This document shows positions 47,921 to 55,864 of a DNA stretch of 64,000 nt, in pieces. Numbering within the stretch: the stretch's first letter is position 1; each line of letters opens with the position of its first letter. The translations under genes were made by a program, and so were the position numbers. Source of the stretch: Micromonospora pallida (GTDB lineage Bacteria; Actinomycetota; Actinomycetes; Mycobacteriales; Micromonosporaceae); assembly GCF_900090325.1 (NCBI RefSeq), contig NZ_FMHW01000002.1, positions 7,467,501 to 7,531,500 of the forward strand, written 5' to 3'. The notes below the pieces were generated by a model, which was given only the letters and a program-made list of their open reading frames with translations, was not told the origin of the DNA and searched no databases.

Positions 47921-47952
47921 AGGAGTCCCCGGCCGATCGGCCGGGGACTCCT
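47921..47952 (+). terminator. Perfect 32-bp palindromic terminator
   Basis: A perfect 16+16 bp palindrome (AGGAGTCCCCGG on one side) with GATC at its centre, 48 nt after the GlsB-like stop and before the ABC operon. A weak T-containing tail (CTGTCTGTTG) follows. It insulates the two units. Confidence 0.85.
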
Positions 47953-47990
47953 GCTGTCTGTTGTACGGTCGCCTCGCGTCCACCCCTGTC

Positions 47991-48005
47991 GTAAAAGAAT
48001 TTTAC
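47991..48005 (+). promoter_or_regulatory. AT-rich palindrome upstream of the sugar ABC operon (candidate operator)
   Basis: GTAAAAGAATTTTAC has perfect 6-bp arms and a 3-nt centre, 55 bp before the GTG of the binding-protein gene. It is the most AT-rich spot in the region. The position suits a LacI- or ROK-type repressor site, but it lacks the central CG of most LacI operators, and no regulator gene is adjacent. Confidence 0.5.
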
Positions 48006-48059
48006 CGGCTAAGGTGCGGCGGAGAAGGTTTGTGCCAGACGGCGCGAGGGAGAAGTGGC

Positions 48060-49349
48060 GTGAACAGGTGGAAACGGCTGGCTCCGGTCACCGCCGTCGT
48101 GGCCTCGGCCGCGATGTTGATCGCCGGCTGCGGTGGCTCCGACGAGGGTGAGTCAGCTGATAACAGCAAGTTGACGGTCTGGATGATGGGCGAGGGAAGC
48201 GAGGCGCAGACCGCCTTCCTCGACGGCGTCGAGGCCGAGTTCAAGAAGAAGCACCCCGAGACCGACGTGGTGGTCCAGTACATTCCGTGGCTCGAGGCGC
48301 CGAAGAAGTTCCAGGCCGCGCTCGCCGGCGGTGAGGGGCCGGACATCACCGAGCTCGGCAACACCGAGACGCAGGGTTGGGCCGCGCAGGAGGCGCTGGC
48401 CGACCTCAGCGGCCGGATGGACGGCTGGGCCGACGGCAAGGACATCCTTCCCGACCTGGTGAAGAACGCCCAGCTCGACGGCAAGCAGTACGGCCTGCCC
48501 TGGTACGCGGGCGTGCGGGCGATGTACTACCGCACCGACTGGTTCGCCGAGGCCGGCGTGCAGCCGCCGACGACCTGGGACCAGTTGGTCGCCGCCGCCA
48601 AGGCCGTGCAGGCCAAGAAGCCGAACACCTACGGCATCGCCCTGCCGGGTAACTCCGAGCTGCCCTTCTACTCGTTCCTCTGGAGCGCCGGCGCGGAGAT
48701 TGCCACCAAGGAGGGCGACACCTGGAAGTCCGGCTACAACACGCCGGAGGCCCAGAAGGCGGTCAAGTTCTGGACCGACATGGTGACCGTGCACAAGGTC
48801 GCCCCGCCGGCCGCCGCCGGGTGGAACGAGATCGATGCCCGGACCCAGTTCGCCACCGGCAAGGCGGCGATGGCGTTCGCCGGAAGCTGGCAGCAGGGCG
48901 CCATCAAGAAGGACAACCCCGAGATCGAGAAGGTCTGGGGCACCTTCCCCATCCCCGGCCCGGACGGCAAGCCGGCCCCGGCCTTCGCCGGTGGCTCCGA
49001 CCTGGGCATCTGGGAGGACAGCGAGCGCAAGGACCTCGCCTGGGACTACCTCACCGTGCTGCTGAACAAGAAGAACGCCAAGACCTTCGCCGACAGCCTC
49101 GGCTTCTTCCCGGTCTACTCCGACCTGGTCGGCGGCGGTGAGTACGCCAACGACAAGGTCATGGGCGCGTTCGCCACCACGCTCCAGAACACCAAGCTCA
49201 CGCCGCTCACCCCGAAGTGGGTGGAGGTCAGCCGGACCAAGACGGTGACCCAGGCGATGAACAGCTCGGTGATGAAGGGGCAGAAGACGGTGGAGCAGGC
49301 CACCGCCGACGCGGCGGCCGAGATGGAAAGCATCCTCAACGCCAAGTGA
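48060..49349 (+). CDS. Sugar ABC transporter substrate-binding lipoprotein
   Basis: A 429-aa extracellular solute-binding protein (family 1). The signal ends in the lipobox LIAGC with the lipidated Cys at 24. The mature part has the family segments AGGEGPDITELGNTE, YGLPWYAGVRAMYYRTDWF and GKAAMAFAGSWQ, as in binding proteins for oligosaccharides (maltose, N-acetylglucosamine or chitobiose type). GTG 48060 follows GGGAG by 7 nt. It is the first gene of a three-gene importer operon; the stop overlaps the next GTG. The exact sugar cannot be read from sequence. Confidence 0.95.
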   Translation: MNRWKRLAPVTAVVASAAMLIAGCGGSDEGESADNSKLTVWMMGEGSEAQTAFLDGVEAEFKKKHPETDVVVQYIPWLEAPKKFQAALAGGEGPDITELGNTETQGWAAQEALADLSGRMDGWADGKDILPDLVKNAQLDGKQYGLPWYAGVRAMYYRTDWFAEAGVQPPTTWDQLVAAAKAVQAKKPNTYGIALPGNSELPFYSFLWSAGAEIATKEGDTWKSGYNTPEAQKAVKFWTDMVTVHKVAPPAAAGWNEIDARTQFATGKAAMAFAGSWQQGAIKKDNPEIEKVWGTFPIPGPDGKPAPAFAGGSDLGIWEDSERKDLAWDYLTVLLNKKNAKTFADSLGFFPVYSDLVGGGEYANDKVMGAFATTLQNTKLTPLTPKWVEVSRTKTVTQAMNSSVMKGQKTVEQATADAAAEMESILNAK

Positions 49350-50329
49350 GCACCCTGACCGACACACCGAAGGTCGCCGCCGGGCGGGATACCCCCGCGC
49401 GGCGGCGGCCCCGGGTGGACCGCCTGCCGTATCTGCTGCTCCTGCCCTGCCTGGCGATCATCGCCGTGTTGCTGCTCTGGCCACTCGGCCAGGTCGTGTG
49501 GATGTCCTTCCACCGGCTCAACAACGTCCGGCAGCTGCGCGGCGACCGGGAGTGGCCGTGGATTGGGCTGGAGAACTACGTCCAGATCCTCACCGACCCG
49601 TTCTTCCGGACGGTGCTGCGCAACACCGTGCTCTTCGCGGTGGCCAACGTGGCGCTGACGATGATCCTGGGCACCCTGGTCGGGCTGCTGCTCAACCGGC
49701 TCGGCAAGCGGATGGCGACCTTCGTCGGCAGTTGCGTGATGCTCGCCTGGGCCACCCCGGCGCTGACCGGCACGATCGTCTGGAAGTGGATCTTCGACGA
49801 CACCAGCGGTCTGGTCACCTGGCTGTTCAACGCGCTGCCGGACGGGCTGTCCCAGGCGCTCTTCGGCCGCACCGACTGGACCGGCTACGGCTGGTTCAAC
49901 TCGCCGCTGCTCTTCTTCGCCATCCTCACCCTGGTGGTGGTCTGGCACTCGTTCCCGTTCATCGCGGTCAGCGTGCTCGCCGGGTTGAAGAGCGTGCCGA
50001 GCGAACTGCACGAGGCGGCCCGGGTCGACGGTGCCGGCCCGTGGCGGGTCTTCTGGAAGGTCACCTTCCCGCTGCTGCGACCGGTCTTCGGCATCCTGAT
50101 CGTGCTCTCCACCATCTGGGACTTCAAGGTCTTCACCCAGCAGTTCGTGCTGGCCGGTGGCACCCAGGACCGTCCGACCTTCATGCTCTCCATCTACTCC
50201 TACGCGGAGGCGTTCTCGCCGCCGCCGAAGTACGGCCTGGGCGCGGCCATCGCGGTGATCCTCACCCTGATCCTGCTCGTGGTGACCGGCTTCTACGTCC
50301 GCATGGTGCTCAAGCAGGAGGAGGAGTGA
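49346..50329 (+). CDS. Sugar ABC transporter permease, MalF type
   Basis: A 327-aa membrane protein with six or so helices and the EAA loop (SVPSELHEAARVDGAGPWRVF, near residue 220) that contacts the ATPase. The N-terminal ~40 residues are polar and basic. The GTG start overlaps the binding-protein stop (GTGA); the stop and the next ATG share one base (TGATG). It forms the channel with the following permease. Confidence 0.95.
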   Translation: MSTLTDTPKVAAGRDTPARRRPRVDRLPYLLLLPCLAIIAVLLLWPLGQVVWMSFHRLNNVRQLRGDREWPWIGLENYVQILTDPFFRTVLRNTVLFAVANVALTMILGTLVGLLLNRLGKRMATFVGSCVMLAWATPALTGTIVWKWIFDDTSGLVTWLFNALPDGLSQALFGRTDWTGYGWFNSPLLFFAILTLVVVWHSFPFIAVSVLAGLKSVPSELHEAARVDGAGPWRVFWKVTFPLLRPVFGILIVLSTIWDFKVFTQQFVLAGGTQDRPTFMLSIYSYAEAFSPPPKYGLGAAIAVILTLILLVVTGFYVRMVLKQEEE

Positions 50330-51174
50330 TGCGCGGCACCCCCGTGAGGCGGATCGCCCTCAACGGCGCCGGGCTGCTGGTGGCCCTCTTCGCGGCCTTC
50401 CCCGTCTACTGGATGATCGCGACGTCGCTCAAGCCGAACCGGGAGATCTTCTCCTCGACGCCGCGACCGGTGCCGACCGCGCCGACCCTGGACCATTACC
50501 GGGACATCCTCACCGGCAACCTGATCCCCGGGGTCACCTTCGCGGACTTCTTCCTCAACAGCGTCCTGGTGGCCGGGGCGACCGTGCTGCTCAGCGGCCT
50601 GGTGGCGCTGCTCGCCGCCACCGCAGTGGCCCGGTTCCGGTTCAAGCTTCGGACCAGCTTCCTGATCATGCTGCTGATCGTCCAGATGATCCCGCTGGAG
50701 GCGCTGGTCATCCCGCTGTTCCTGATGATCCAGCGGCTCGGCCTGTACAACACCTTGCCCAGCCTGATCCTCACCTACCTCGGCTTCTCGCTGCCGTTCG
50801 CGGTCTGGATGCTGCGTGGCTTCGTGGCGGCCGTGCCGAAGGAACTGGAGGAGGCGGCGGCGATCGACGGGGCCAGCCGCGCGCAGATCTTCCGGAAGAT
50901 CCTCTTCCCGCTGGTCGCTCCCGGTCTGGTGGCGACGAGCATCTTCTCCTTCATCACCGCCTGGAACGAGCTGATCTTCGCGTTGACCTTCATCAACGAC
51001 CAGGACCGGTACACGCTCCCGGTGGCGATGACGTTCTTCTTCGGCCGGGACGACACGGCGTGGGGCCCGGTGATGGCCGCCTCCACCATCTTCACCCTGC
51101 CGGTGATCATCTTCTTCCTGGTGGTCCAGCGCCGGATGGTCTCCGGCCTGGTCGCGGGCGCGGTCAAGGGTTGA
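50329..51174 (+). CDS. Sugar ABC transporter permease, MalG type
   Basis: A 281-aa permease with six helices and an EAA loop (AVPKELEEAAAIDGASRAQIF, near residue 180). It is the second half of the channel. No ATP-binding subunit follows; in actinobacteria such importers commonly share one ATPase of the MsiK type encoded elsewhere, which is the likely case here (inference). The transcript ends in palindrome element copy 4, which begins at the base after the stop. Confidence 0.95.
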   Translation: MRGTPVRRIALNGAGLLVALFAAFPVYWMIATSLKPNREIFSSTPRPVPTAPTLDHYRDILTGNLIPGVTFADFFLNSVLVAGATVLLSGLVALLAATAVARFRFKLRTSFLIMLLIVQMIPLEALVIPLFLMIQRLGLYNTLPSLILTYLGFSLPFAVWMLRGFVAAVPKELEEAAAIDGASRAQIFRKILFPLVAPGLVATSIFSFITAWNELIFALTFINDQDRYTLPVAMTFFFGRDDTAWGPVMAASTIFTLPVIIFFLVVQRRMVSGLVAGAVKG

Positions 51175-51258
51175 GGCGGCGGTTGAGGTGGTAGCAGGGG
51201 ACCCTTGTTACCGCTTTTTGCGGAGCAGGGGACCCCTGCAAACACCTCAACCGCCGCC
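51175..51258. repeat. Intergenic 31-bp-spaced palindrome element, copy 4, with extended arms
   Basis: An 84-bp near-perfect hairpin starts at the base after the permease stop. Outer arms GGCGGCGGTTGAGGTG and CACCTCAACCGCCGCC flank two palindromes centred at 51201 (A) and 51232 (A), 31 bp apart. The core is CCGCTTTTTGCGG. The extra arms are not shared with the other copies, so the element seems built into, or grown from, a local terminator. Confidence 0.92.
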
Positions 51259-51321
51259 CACCCACCGCACCCGCCCGGCTGACCAGCCTGGCCAGCCGGC
51301 AGACAAACCGCCCGGGCGGAC

Positions 51322-52089
51322 TCAGGAGAAGCGCTCGACGGTGACCGGGATCAGGCCCCGCAGGCGCAGCGTCGTGGTCAGCTCACGCAGCACCGGCCGT
51401 ACGCCGTCGTCCCGTCCGGTCACCAGGTCGACGGTCGGGTCCAGGCCGTACGCCCCGATCATGCCGATTCGGCGCAGATCCCAACGGAAGACGTCCGCCC
51501 CGATCCGACGGCGGGCGGTGCCGACCACCCCGTTCGAGCGGATCGGATCGGTGCGGGTCATCGGCCACCCCGACGACAGTTGGACGAGGTCGTCCGGTCC
51601 CAGCTCGTTGGCGAACAGCACCCGGTAGACCCGGGTGCTGTGGAAGCCGGGGGTGACCCGCTCCGGGGACAGCAGCAACGGAGCCGACGCCGCACGGGTG
51701 TCTCCCGCGCGCAGGTGACCGCGCAGGGTCGCCTCGTCCGGGAGCGTGGCCCCGCCGAGTTGGCGGTAGACGACCTCGGCCCGGTGGCGAGGGACCCCGA
51801 CGACCCGTCCGCGCAGCTCGGGGTCGGCCCGGATGCTCCTGCTCAGCGCGGATGACGTCCACCAACCCGGTCCGCCCGGCGTCCACGCGGCGCTGTCCAC
51901 CCGGAGCACTGTGTGGTCCGCGCCGAACAGGAACTCCTCGACGACGATGCCCTCGGGCGGCGCGGCCGGTCGGTCGTCCGGTAGCCGGGGACGGACCAGG
52001 TAGTAGTCCAGCGCCGGCGCGGTGGGCCGGGGCCGTCGGACGGGCGCCAGCGGCCGGTCGGCCGCTCCGTCGCCTCCGGTACGGGACAT
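51322..52089 (-). CDS. Hypothetical protein
   Basis: A ~255-aa protein that I do not recognise. It is rich in Arg, Leu and Val, with no signal peptide or membrane helix. Segments such as DYYLVRPRLPDDRP, EEFLFGADHTVLRVD and VLFANELGPDDLVQLSSGW suggest a globular mixed alpha/beta protein. ATG 52089 is used; an upstream GTG at 52134 would add 15 residues. It is divergent from the MOSC gene (98 bp) and ends just beyond element copy 4. GC3 is high throughout, supporting a real gene. Confidence 0.72.
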   Translation of the reverse strand: MSRTGGDGAADRPLAPVRRPRPTAPALDYYLVRPRLPDDRPAAPPEGIVVEEFLFGADHTVLRVDSAAWTPGGPGWWTSSALSRSIRADPELRGRVVGVPRHRAEVVYRQLGGATLPDEATLRGHLRAGDTRAASAPLLLSPERVTPGFHSTRVYRVLFANELGPDDLVQLSSGWPMTRTDPIRSNGVVGTARRRIGADVFRWDLRRIGMIGAYGLDPTVDLVTGRDDGVRPVLRELTTTLRLRGLIPVTVERFS

Positions 52090-52187
52090 CGCCACGTGCA
52101 CATTCTCGACCACCCGGACCGGCCGCCGGGACACGACCCGCCAGCCGCCCCAGGCCCGGTCGTAGGCTGACCGGTATAACGGGAAAG

Positions 52188-52826
52188 GTGATCTCGGTGA
52201 ACCTCGCGGTGGTCACCGAAGCGGAGTGGGCCGGTGACGCCAGCGGTCTCAGCGGCATCGACAAGCGGCCGGCGGCCGGGCGCGTGGCGGTTCGGGTGGA
52301 CGGGGTGGTCGGCGACTTCATCGCCGAACGGGCCCACCACGGCGGCCCCGACCAGGCGGTGTACGCGTACGCCACGGAGGACGCCGACTGGTGGGCGGCC
52401 GAGCTGGGCCGCGCCCTGCCGCCGGGACGTTTCGGCGAGAACCTCAGCACCCTCGGGGTGGACGTGACCGGGGCGGTGATCGGCGAGCAGTGGGCGATCG
52501 GGTCCGCGCTGCTCCAGGTCACCAAGCCGCGTACGCCCTGCCGGACGTTCGCCGGATTCTGGGGCGTACCGGATCTGGTCAAGCGGTTCACCGCGCGGGC
52601 CGCGCCCGGGGCGTACCTGCGGGTGCTCCGGGAGGGTGAGGTCGCTGCCGGCGATCCGGTCGAGGTACGGGACCGCCCGGCGCACGGGGTCACCGTCGGT
52701 GAGGTGTTCCGGGCGTTGAACCGTGAGCCGGAGCTGCTGCCCCGGCTGCTCGAGGCGACGGAGCTGCCCGAGGCGATCCGGGAGAAGGCCCGCCGCCGGC
52801 TGGGCCTCACCACCGACCCGAGGTGA
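52188..52826 (+). CDS. MOSC domain-containing protein (YiiM-like)
   Basis: A 212-aa MOSC-domain protein. Members bind a metal-sulfur or molybdenum cofactor; YiiM-type proteins reduce N-hydroxylated compounds. The sequence shows VISVNLAVV, RVAVRVDGVVGD, AHHGGPDQAVYAYA, FGENLSTLG and the conserved cysteine in KPRTPCRTFAG (near residue 120). GTG 52188 gives a natural N terminus; a second GTG at 52197 is possible. The substrate is unknown. Element copy 5 follows 46 bp after its stop. Confidence 0.92.
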   Translation: MISVNLAVVTEAEWAGDASGLSGIDKRPAAGRVAVRVDGVVGDFIAERAHHGGPDQAVYAYATEDADWWAAELGRALPPGRFGENLSTLGVDVTGAVIGEQWAIGSALLQVTKPRTPCRTFAGFWGVPDLVKRFTARAAPGAYLRVLREGEVAAGDPVEVRDRPAHGVTVGEVFRALNREPELLPRLLEATELPEAIREKARRRLGLTTDPR

Positions 52827-52872
52827 CTGGGTCGTCTCGGCCCGAACCGGACTGCATCGTCTCCGGCCTGCT

Positions 52873-52961
52873 GTGCCTGCAGGGGACCCCTGCTACGCAA
52901 AAAGCGGTAACAGGGGTCCCCTGTTACCCAAGAATGGGTAACAGGGGACCCCTGCAGGCAC
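52873..52961. repeat. Intergenic 31-bp-spaced palindrome element, copy 5, triple form
   Basis: An 89-bp structure holds three palindromes centred at 52886 (A), 52917 (T) and 52948 (A), each exactly 31 bp apart. Ends GTGCCTGCAGGGG and CCCCTGCAGGCAC are complementary. Between the second and third palindromes the loop is TTACCCAAGAATGGGTAA instead of the usual A-rich core. It lies between the converging MOSC and PhyH genes. Confidence 0.93.
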
Positions 52962-52988
52962 CCGACGCCGGTGTGGCGGCGGCTGCGG

Positions 52989-53891
52989 TCAGCGGAGCCA
53001 GGGGACGCTGCGGTCGAGCAGACCGCGCTTCTTCAGCTCCTTGCGCAGCGGGATCTCGTCGTCGATGTACCCGTTCCAGTTGATGCCCCAGTAGTTCGCG
53101 GTGTGGGTGCCCTCACCGCAGAGCTGGCGCTGCACCGGCGTGCGGTTGGCCCACCACTCGCCGTCCTTGTCGATGTGCAGCTCGTCCAGCGGCCGGATCC
53201 ACCGGTAGGTGTAGCCGACGAAGAGCATCTTGCGGGTGATGGTCGACAGGTTCGTCGACCGCGAGTGCCACTGGCGGCGGTCGAAGATGAAGGCGTCACC
53301 CGGGTTGGCGGTGATCTCCACCGTGCCCTCCGGGTCCGGGTTGTGCACGGTCAGGTCGTCCGGCCGGGGCAGCGAGTTCCACAGGTGGCTGCCCGGGATG
53401 ACCTTGGTCGCGCCCCGCCCCTTCTCCGACAGGTCGGAGAGCACGTACGCCACCTTCAGCGAGAACATCGGCCGGGGGAGGTTCGGGTCCATCGTCTCCG
53501 GGTCGGAGTTCTGCCGGTACCCGTCCTGGTGCCAACCCCAGTACGGCTTCTCCGGCTCGAGCGCCGGCGGGGTCACGTCCAGGTGGTTGTGGTGGGTGTA
53601 GATGTTCCAGCCGGCCAGCCCCCACATGTACGGGAAGGCGATCGGGTGGGTGAGCAGCTGGCCGAAGAGCTCGTCCCGCTCCAGGAAGCCCAGCAGGTGC
53701 AGGGTCCCGTCCTTGGTGGTGTTGCCCTTGGCCTTCTCCTCCTCGTAGACGCGGTCGACCGCGGCCTCCAGGGCGGCCCGGTGATCCTCCGTCAGTACGT
53801 TGCGCAGCAGGAGGAAACCCTGCTCGTGAAACTCCTTGCGATCAACATCGCTGATCGGCTCGTACCCGGTCCGGGCGCCGTAGTCGAACAC
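52989..53891 (-). CDS. Phytanoyl-CoA dioxygenase (PhyH) family 2-oxoglutarate/Fe(II) oxygenase
   Basis: An oxygenase of the PhyH family, ~300 aa, that hydroxylates a small molecule using 2-oxoglutarate and Fe(II). Iron ligands are WHQDG (His121, Asp123) and the distal His in DRRQWHSRSTN (~209); the co-substrate Arg is probably in RSTN. The start is uncertain: GTG 53891 has GGAGG about 10 nt upstream, while ATG 53924 and GTG 53933 lack a ribosome site. No pathway neighbours are present, so the substrate is open. Confidence 0.85.
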   Translation of the reverse strand: MFDYGARTGYEPISDVDRKEFHEQGFLLLRNVLTEDHRAALEAAVDRVYEEEKAKGNTTKDGTLHLLGFLERDELFGQLLTHPIAFPYMWGLAGWNIYTHHNHLDVTPPALEPEKPYWGWHQDGYRQNSDPETMDPNLPRPMFSLKVAYVLSDLSEKGRGATKVIPGSHLWNSLPRPDDLTVHNPDPEGTVEITANPGDAFIFDRRQWHSRSTNLSTITRKMLFVGYTYRWIRPLDELHIDKDGEWWANRTPVQRQLCGEGTHTANYWGINWNGYIDDEIPLRKELKKRGLLDRSVPWLR

Positions 53892-54066
53892 CGCTGTCAC
53901 CCCTCCCCGAAAGGATTCCGTCATTTCTGGCACAGATCGCCGATGTTAACGCGCCGTCGCCAAGGTCGACGTCCGACACCCGACCACCGGGAACCGGCCT
54001 GACGGTGGACGGTCCACCCGTTGGGGCAACGACGTGGACCCGTGGGTCGTCACGAAGCGAGGTAGG

Positions 54067-54924
54067 TCACGCCTCGCCGAAGACCTCGGCCACCACCCGG
54101 GTGTCCTGCCGGTCCCGGTCGGAGACCCGGGACCAGGTGCCCTTGCTGGCCGTCCACTCCAGGTCGGCGAAACGGACCCGCTTGACCCCGTGGTCGTGGG
54201 CGTGCGACACCAGCCAGTGGGCGTACCGCCAGCCGTCCCGGGGGTCGGCGGCGGGCACGGCCAGTCCGGTCAGCTCGGCCAGGCTGGCCGTCTCGGACAA
54301 CCCCCAGTCGAGGGTGAGACCCCGGGTCAGCGCGGCCGCCGCGGCGTCGCCCCGCATGACCGGCGTCCGGCCCACCGTGCAGGCGACCGCCGCGGTGGCG
54401 TCGCCGAGCAGGGCCCGGGTGAGGACCTCCGACTCGTCGGCCCATTTCTGGTACGCCTCTGGGAACGCCGACCGTTGGACGGCCTGGGCAGCGTCGGTGA
54501 CCCGCATCTCCTCCCAGCCGCGCACCTTCTTGAGCCCGGCGTAGAACTTCTTCGCCGCGTAGCGCGGGTCGCGGATCTCCTCCGGGGTGCCCCAGCCCTG
54601 GCTGGGCCGCTGCTGGAACAGGCCGATCGAGTCCCGGTCGCCGCCGGCCAGGTTCTCCAGACCGGACTCCTGGTACGCGGTCGCGAGCGCGACCACGACC
54701 GCCCGCTCGGGCATCTTCCGCTGGATGCCGATGGCGGCGATGGTCGCCGCGTTCGCCATCTGCTCGGCGTTGAGGCGTACCTGCCCGTCGGCCTGGACGG
54801 TGCAGCTCCGTCCCGCGATCGGCAGCCGGAGGTCGTCGCCGACGTTCCGGATGCCGAGATAGATCCCGATGCTGGCGATGATGGTGAGACCGAGGCCGAT
54901 TGCCACTATTGCCCGAGTTCGCAC
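54067..54924 (-). CDS. Membrane-anchored lysozyme-like (SLT-fold) protein
   Basis: A 285-aa protein with one N-terminal membrane helix (residues ~4-24) and an outer domain carrying ATAYQESGLENLAGGDRDSIGLFQQRPSQGWG. The ESG and GLFQ motifs are those of lytic-transglycosylase/resuscitation-factor lysozyme folds, with Glu as the likely acid. A GTPEEIRDPRYAAKKFYAGL segment follows, also typical. A wall-cutting role is inferred. GTG 54924 is chosen because CAGGGGG precedes it by 7 nt. Confidence 0.82.
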   Translation of the reverse strand: MRTRAIVAIGLGLTIIASIGIYLGIRNVGDDLRLPIAGRSCTVQADGQVRLNAEQMANAATIAAIGIQRKMPERAVVVALATAYQESGLENLAGGDRDSIGLFQQRPSQGWGTPEEIRDPRYAAKKFYAGLKKVRGWEEMRVTDAAQAVQRSAFPEAYQKWADESEVLTRALLGDATAAVACTVGRTPVMRGDAAAAALTRGLTLDWGLSETASLAELTGLAVPAADPRDGWRYAHWLVSHAHDHGVKRVRFADLEWTASKGTWSRVSDRDRQDTRVVAEVFGEA

Positions 54925-55052
54925 CCACACCCCCTGAACGACAGTCAGCCAAGCGTACGTCCCGCGTCCCACCACTCCGCACCGTCGCCCGGTTCGGCCC
55001 CTGGTGCCCCGTTCCTCCGGCGATGTCCGTCGTCAGAGACAGCCCCTTCCGC

Positions 55053-55844
55053 CTACCCCTCGTCGAGGGCCGCCACCCATCGGGTCGGCCGCTTCTCCCG
55101 GAAGGCTGCCACCCCCTCGCGTCCCTCCTCGGAGAGGAAGTAGCCGGTGGAGAGCGTGGCCAGGTGGGCCAGCTCGCGACGCAGGTCCGCCTCGGCCGGA
55201 CGGCGCAGCAGCTCCTTCGCCCCGGCCAGCGCCGCCGGTGCTCCCCGCAGCAGCGCCGCGCACCAGCCGGCCACCGTCTCGTCCAGTTCGGCGCCGGGCA
55301 CCGCTGTGGTGACCAGGCCGATCTCGGCGGCCCGCCGGCCGTCGAAGGTCTCCCCGGTCAGGTACAGCTCGGCCGCCGCGCGGGGCGTCAGCCGGGGCAG
55401 GACGGTCGCCGAGATCACCGCCGGGATCACCCCGAGCCGCACCTCGGTGAAGGCGAAGGTCGCCTCCTCCCCGCAGACCGCCAGGTCGGCGGCGGCGATC
55501 AGACCCAACCCACCGGCCCGCGCCGGTCCGGCCACCCGGGCCACCACCGGCTTCGGGCACTCCCGGACCGCCGCGAGCACGTCGCCGAGCTTCCCGGCGG
55601 GCACGCTCCCGCTCGCGTACGCCGCCGCGGTCTCCTTGAGGTCGGCACCGGAGCAGAACACCGGGCCGGTGTGGTCGAGCACCACCACCCGGACCGAGGG
55701 GTCGGCGACCGCCACCGACAGGCCGTCGAGCAGCTCGGTCATCAGGGGCGTGGAGAGCGCGTTGCGGTTGTGCGGGCTGTCCAGGGTGAGCGTGGTCACC
55801 CCACGGGCCGTCGACACCCGCACCAGCGCGTCGGGAGAGGTCAT
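55053..55844 (-). CDS. Enoyl-CoA hydratase/isomerase family protein
   Basis: A 263-aa crotonase-fold protein. The two oxyanion-hole segments are visible as VFCSGADLKE (residues ~63-72) and PARAGGLGLIAAADL (~110-124). One catalytic Glu may be in FAFTEVRLGVIP. The substrate chain length cannot be told; beta-oxidation or a biosynthetic isomerase role are both possible. ATG 55844 has a poor ribosome site. Divergent from hemW with 20 bp between the starts, so the two promoters must overlap the genes. Confidence 0.92.
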   Translation of the reverse strand: MTSPDALVRVSTARGVTTLTLDSPHNRNALSTPLMTELLDGLSVAVADPSVRVVVLDHTGPVFCSGADLKETAAAYASGSVPAGKLGDVLAAVRECPKPVVARVAGPARAGGLGLIAAADLAVCGEEATFAFTEVRLGVIPAVISATVLPRLTPRAAAELYLTGETFDGRRAAEIGLVTTAVPGAELDETVAGWCAALLRGAPAALAGAKELLRRPAEADLRRELAHLATLSTGYFLSEEGREGVAAFREKRPTRWVAALDEG

Positions 55845-55864
55845 GGAAGGGCACACTAGTGGCC

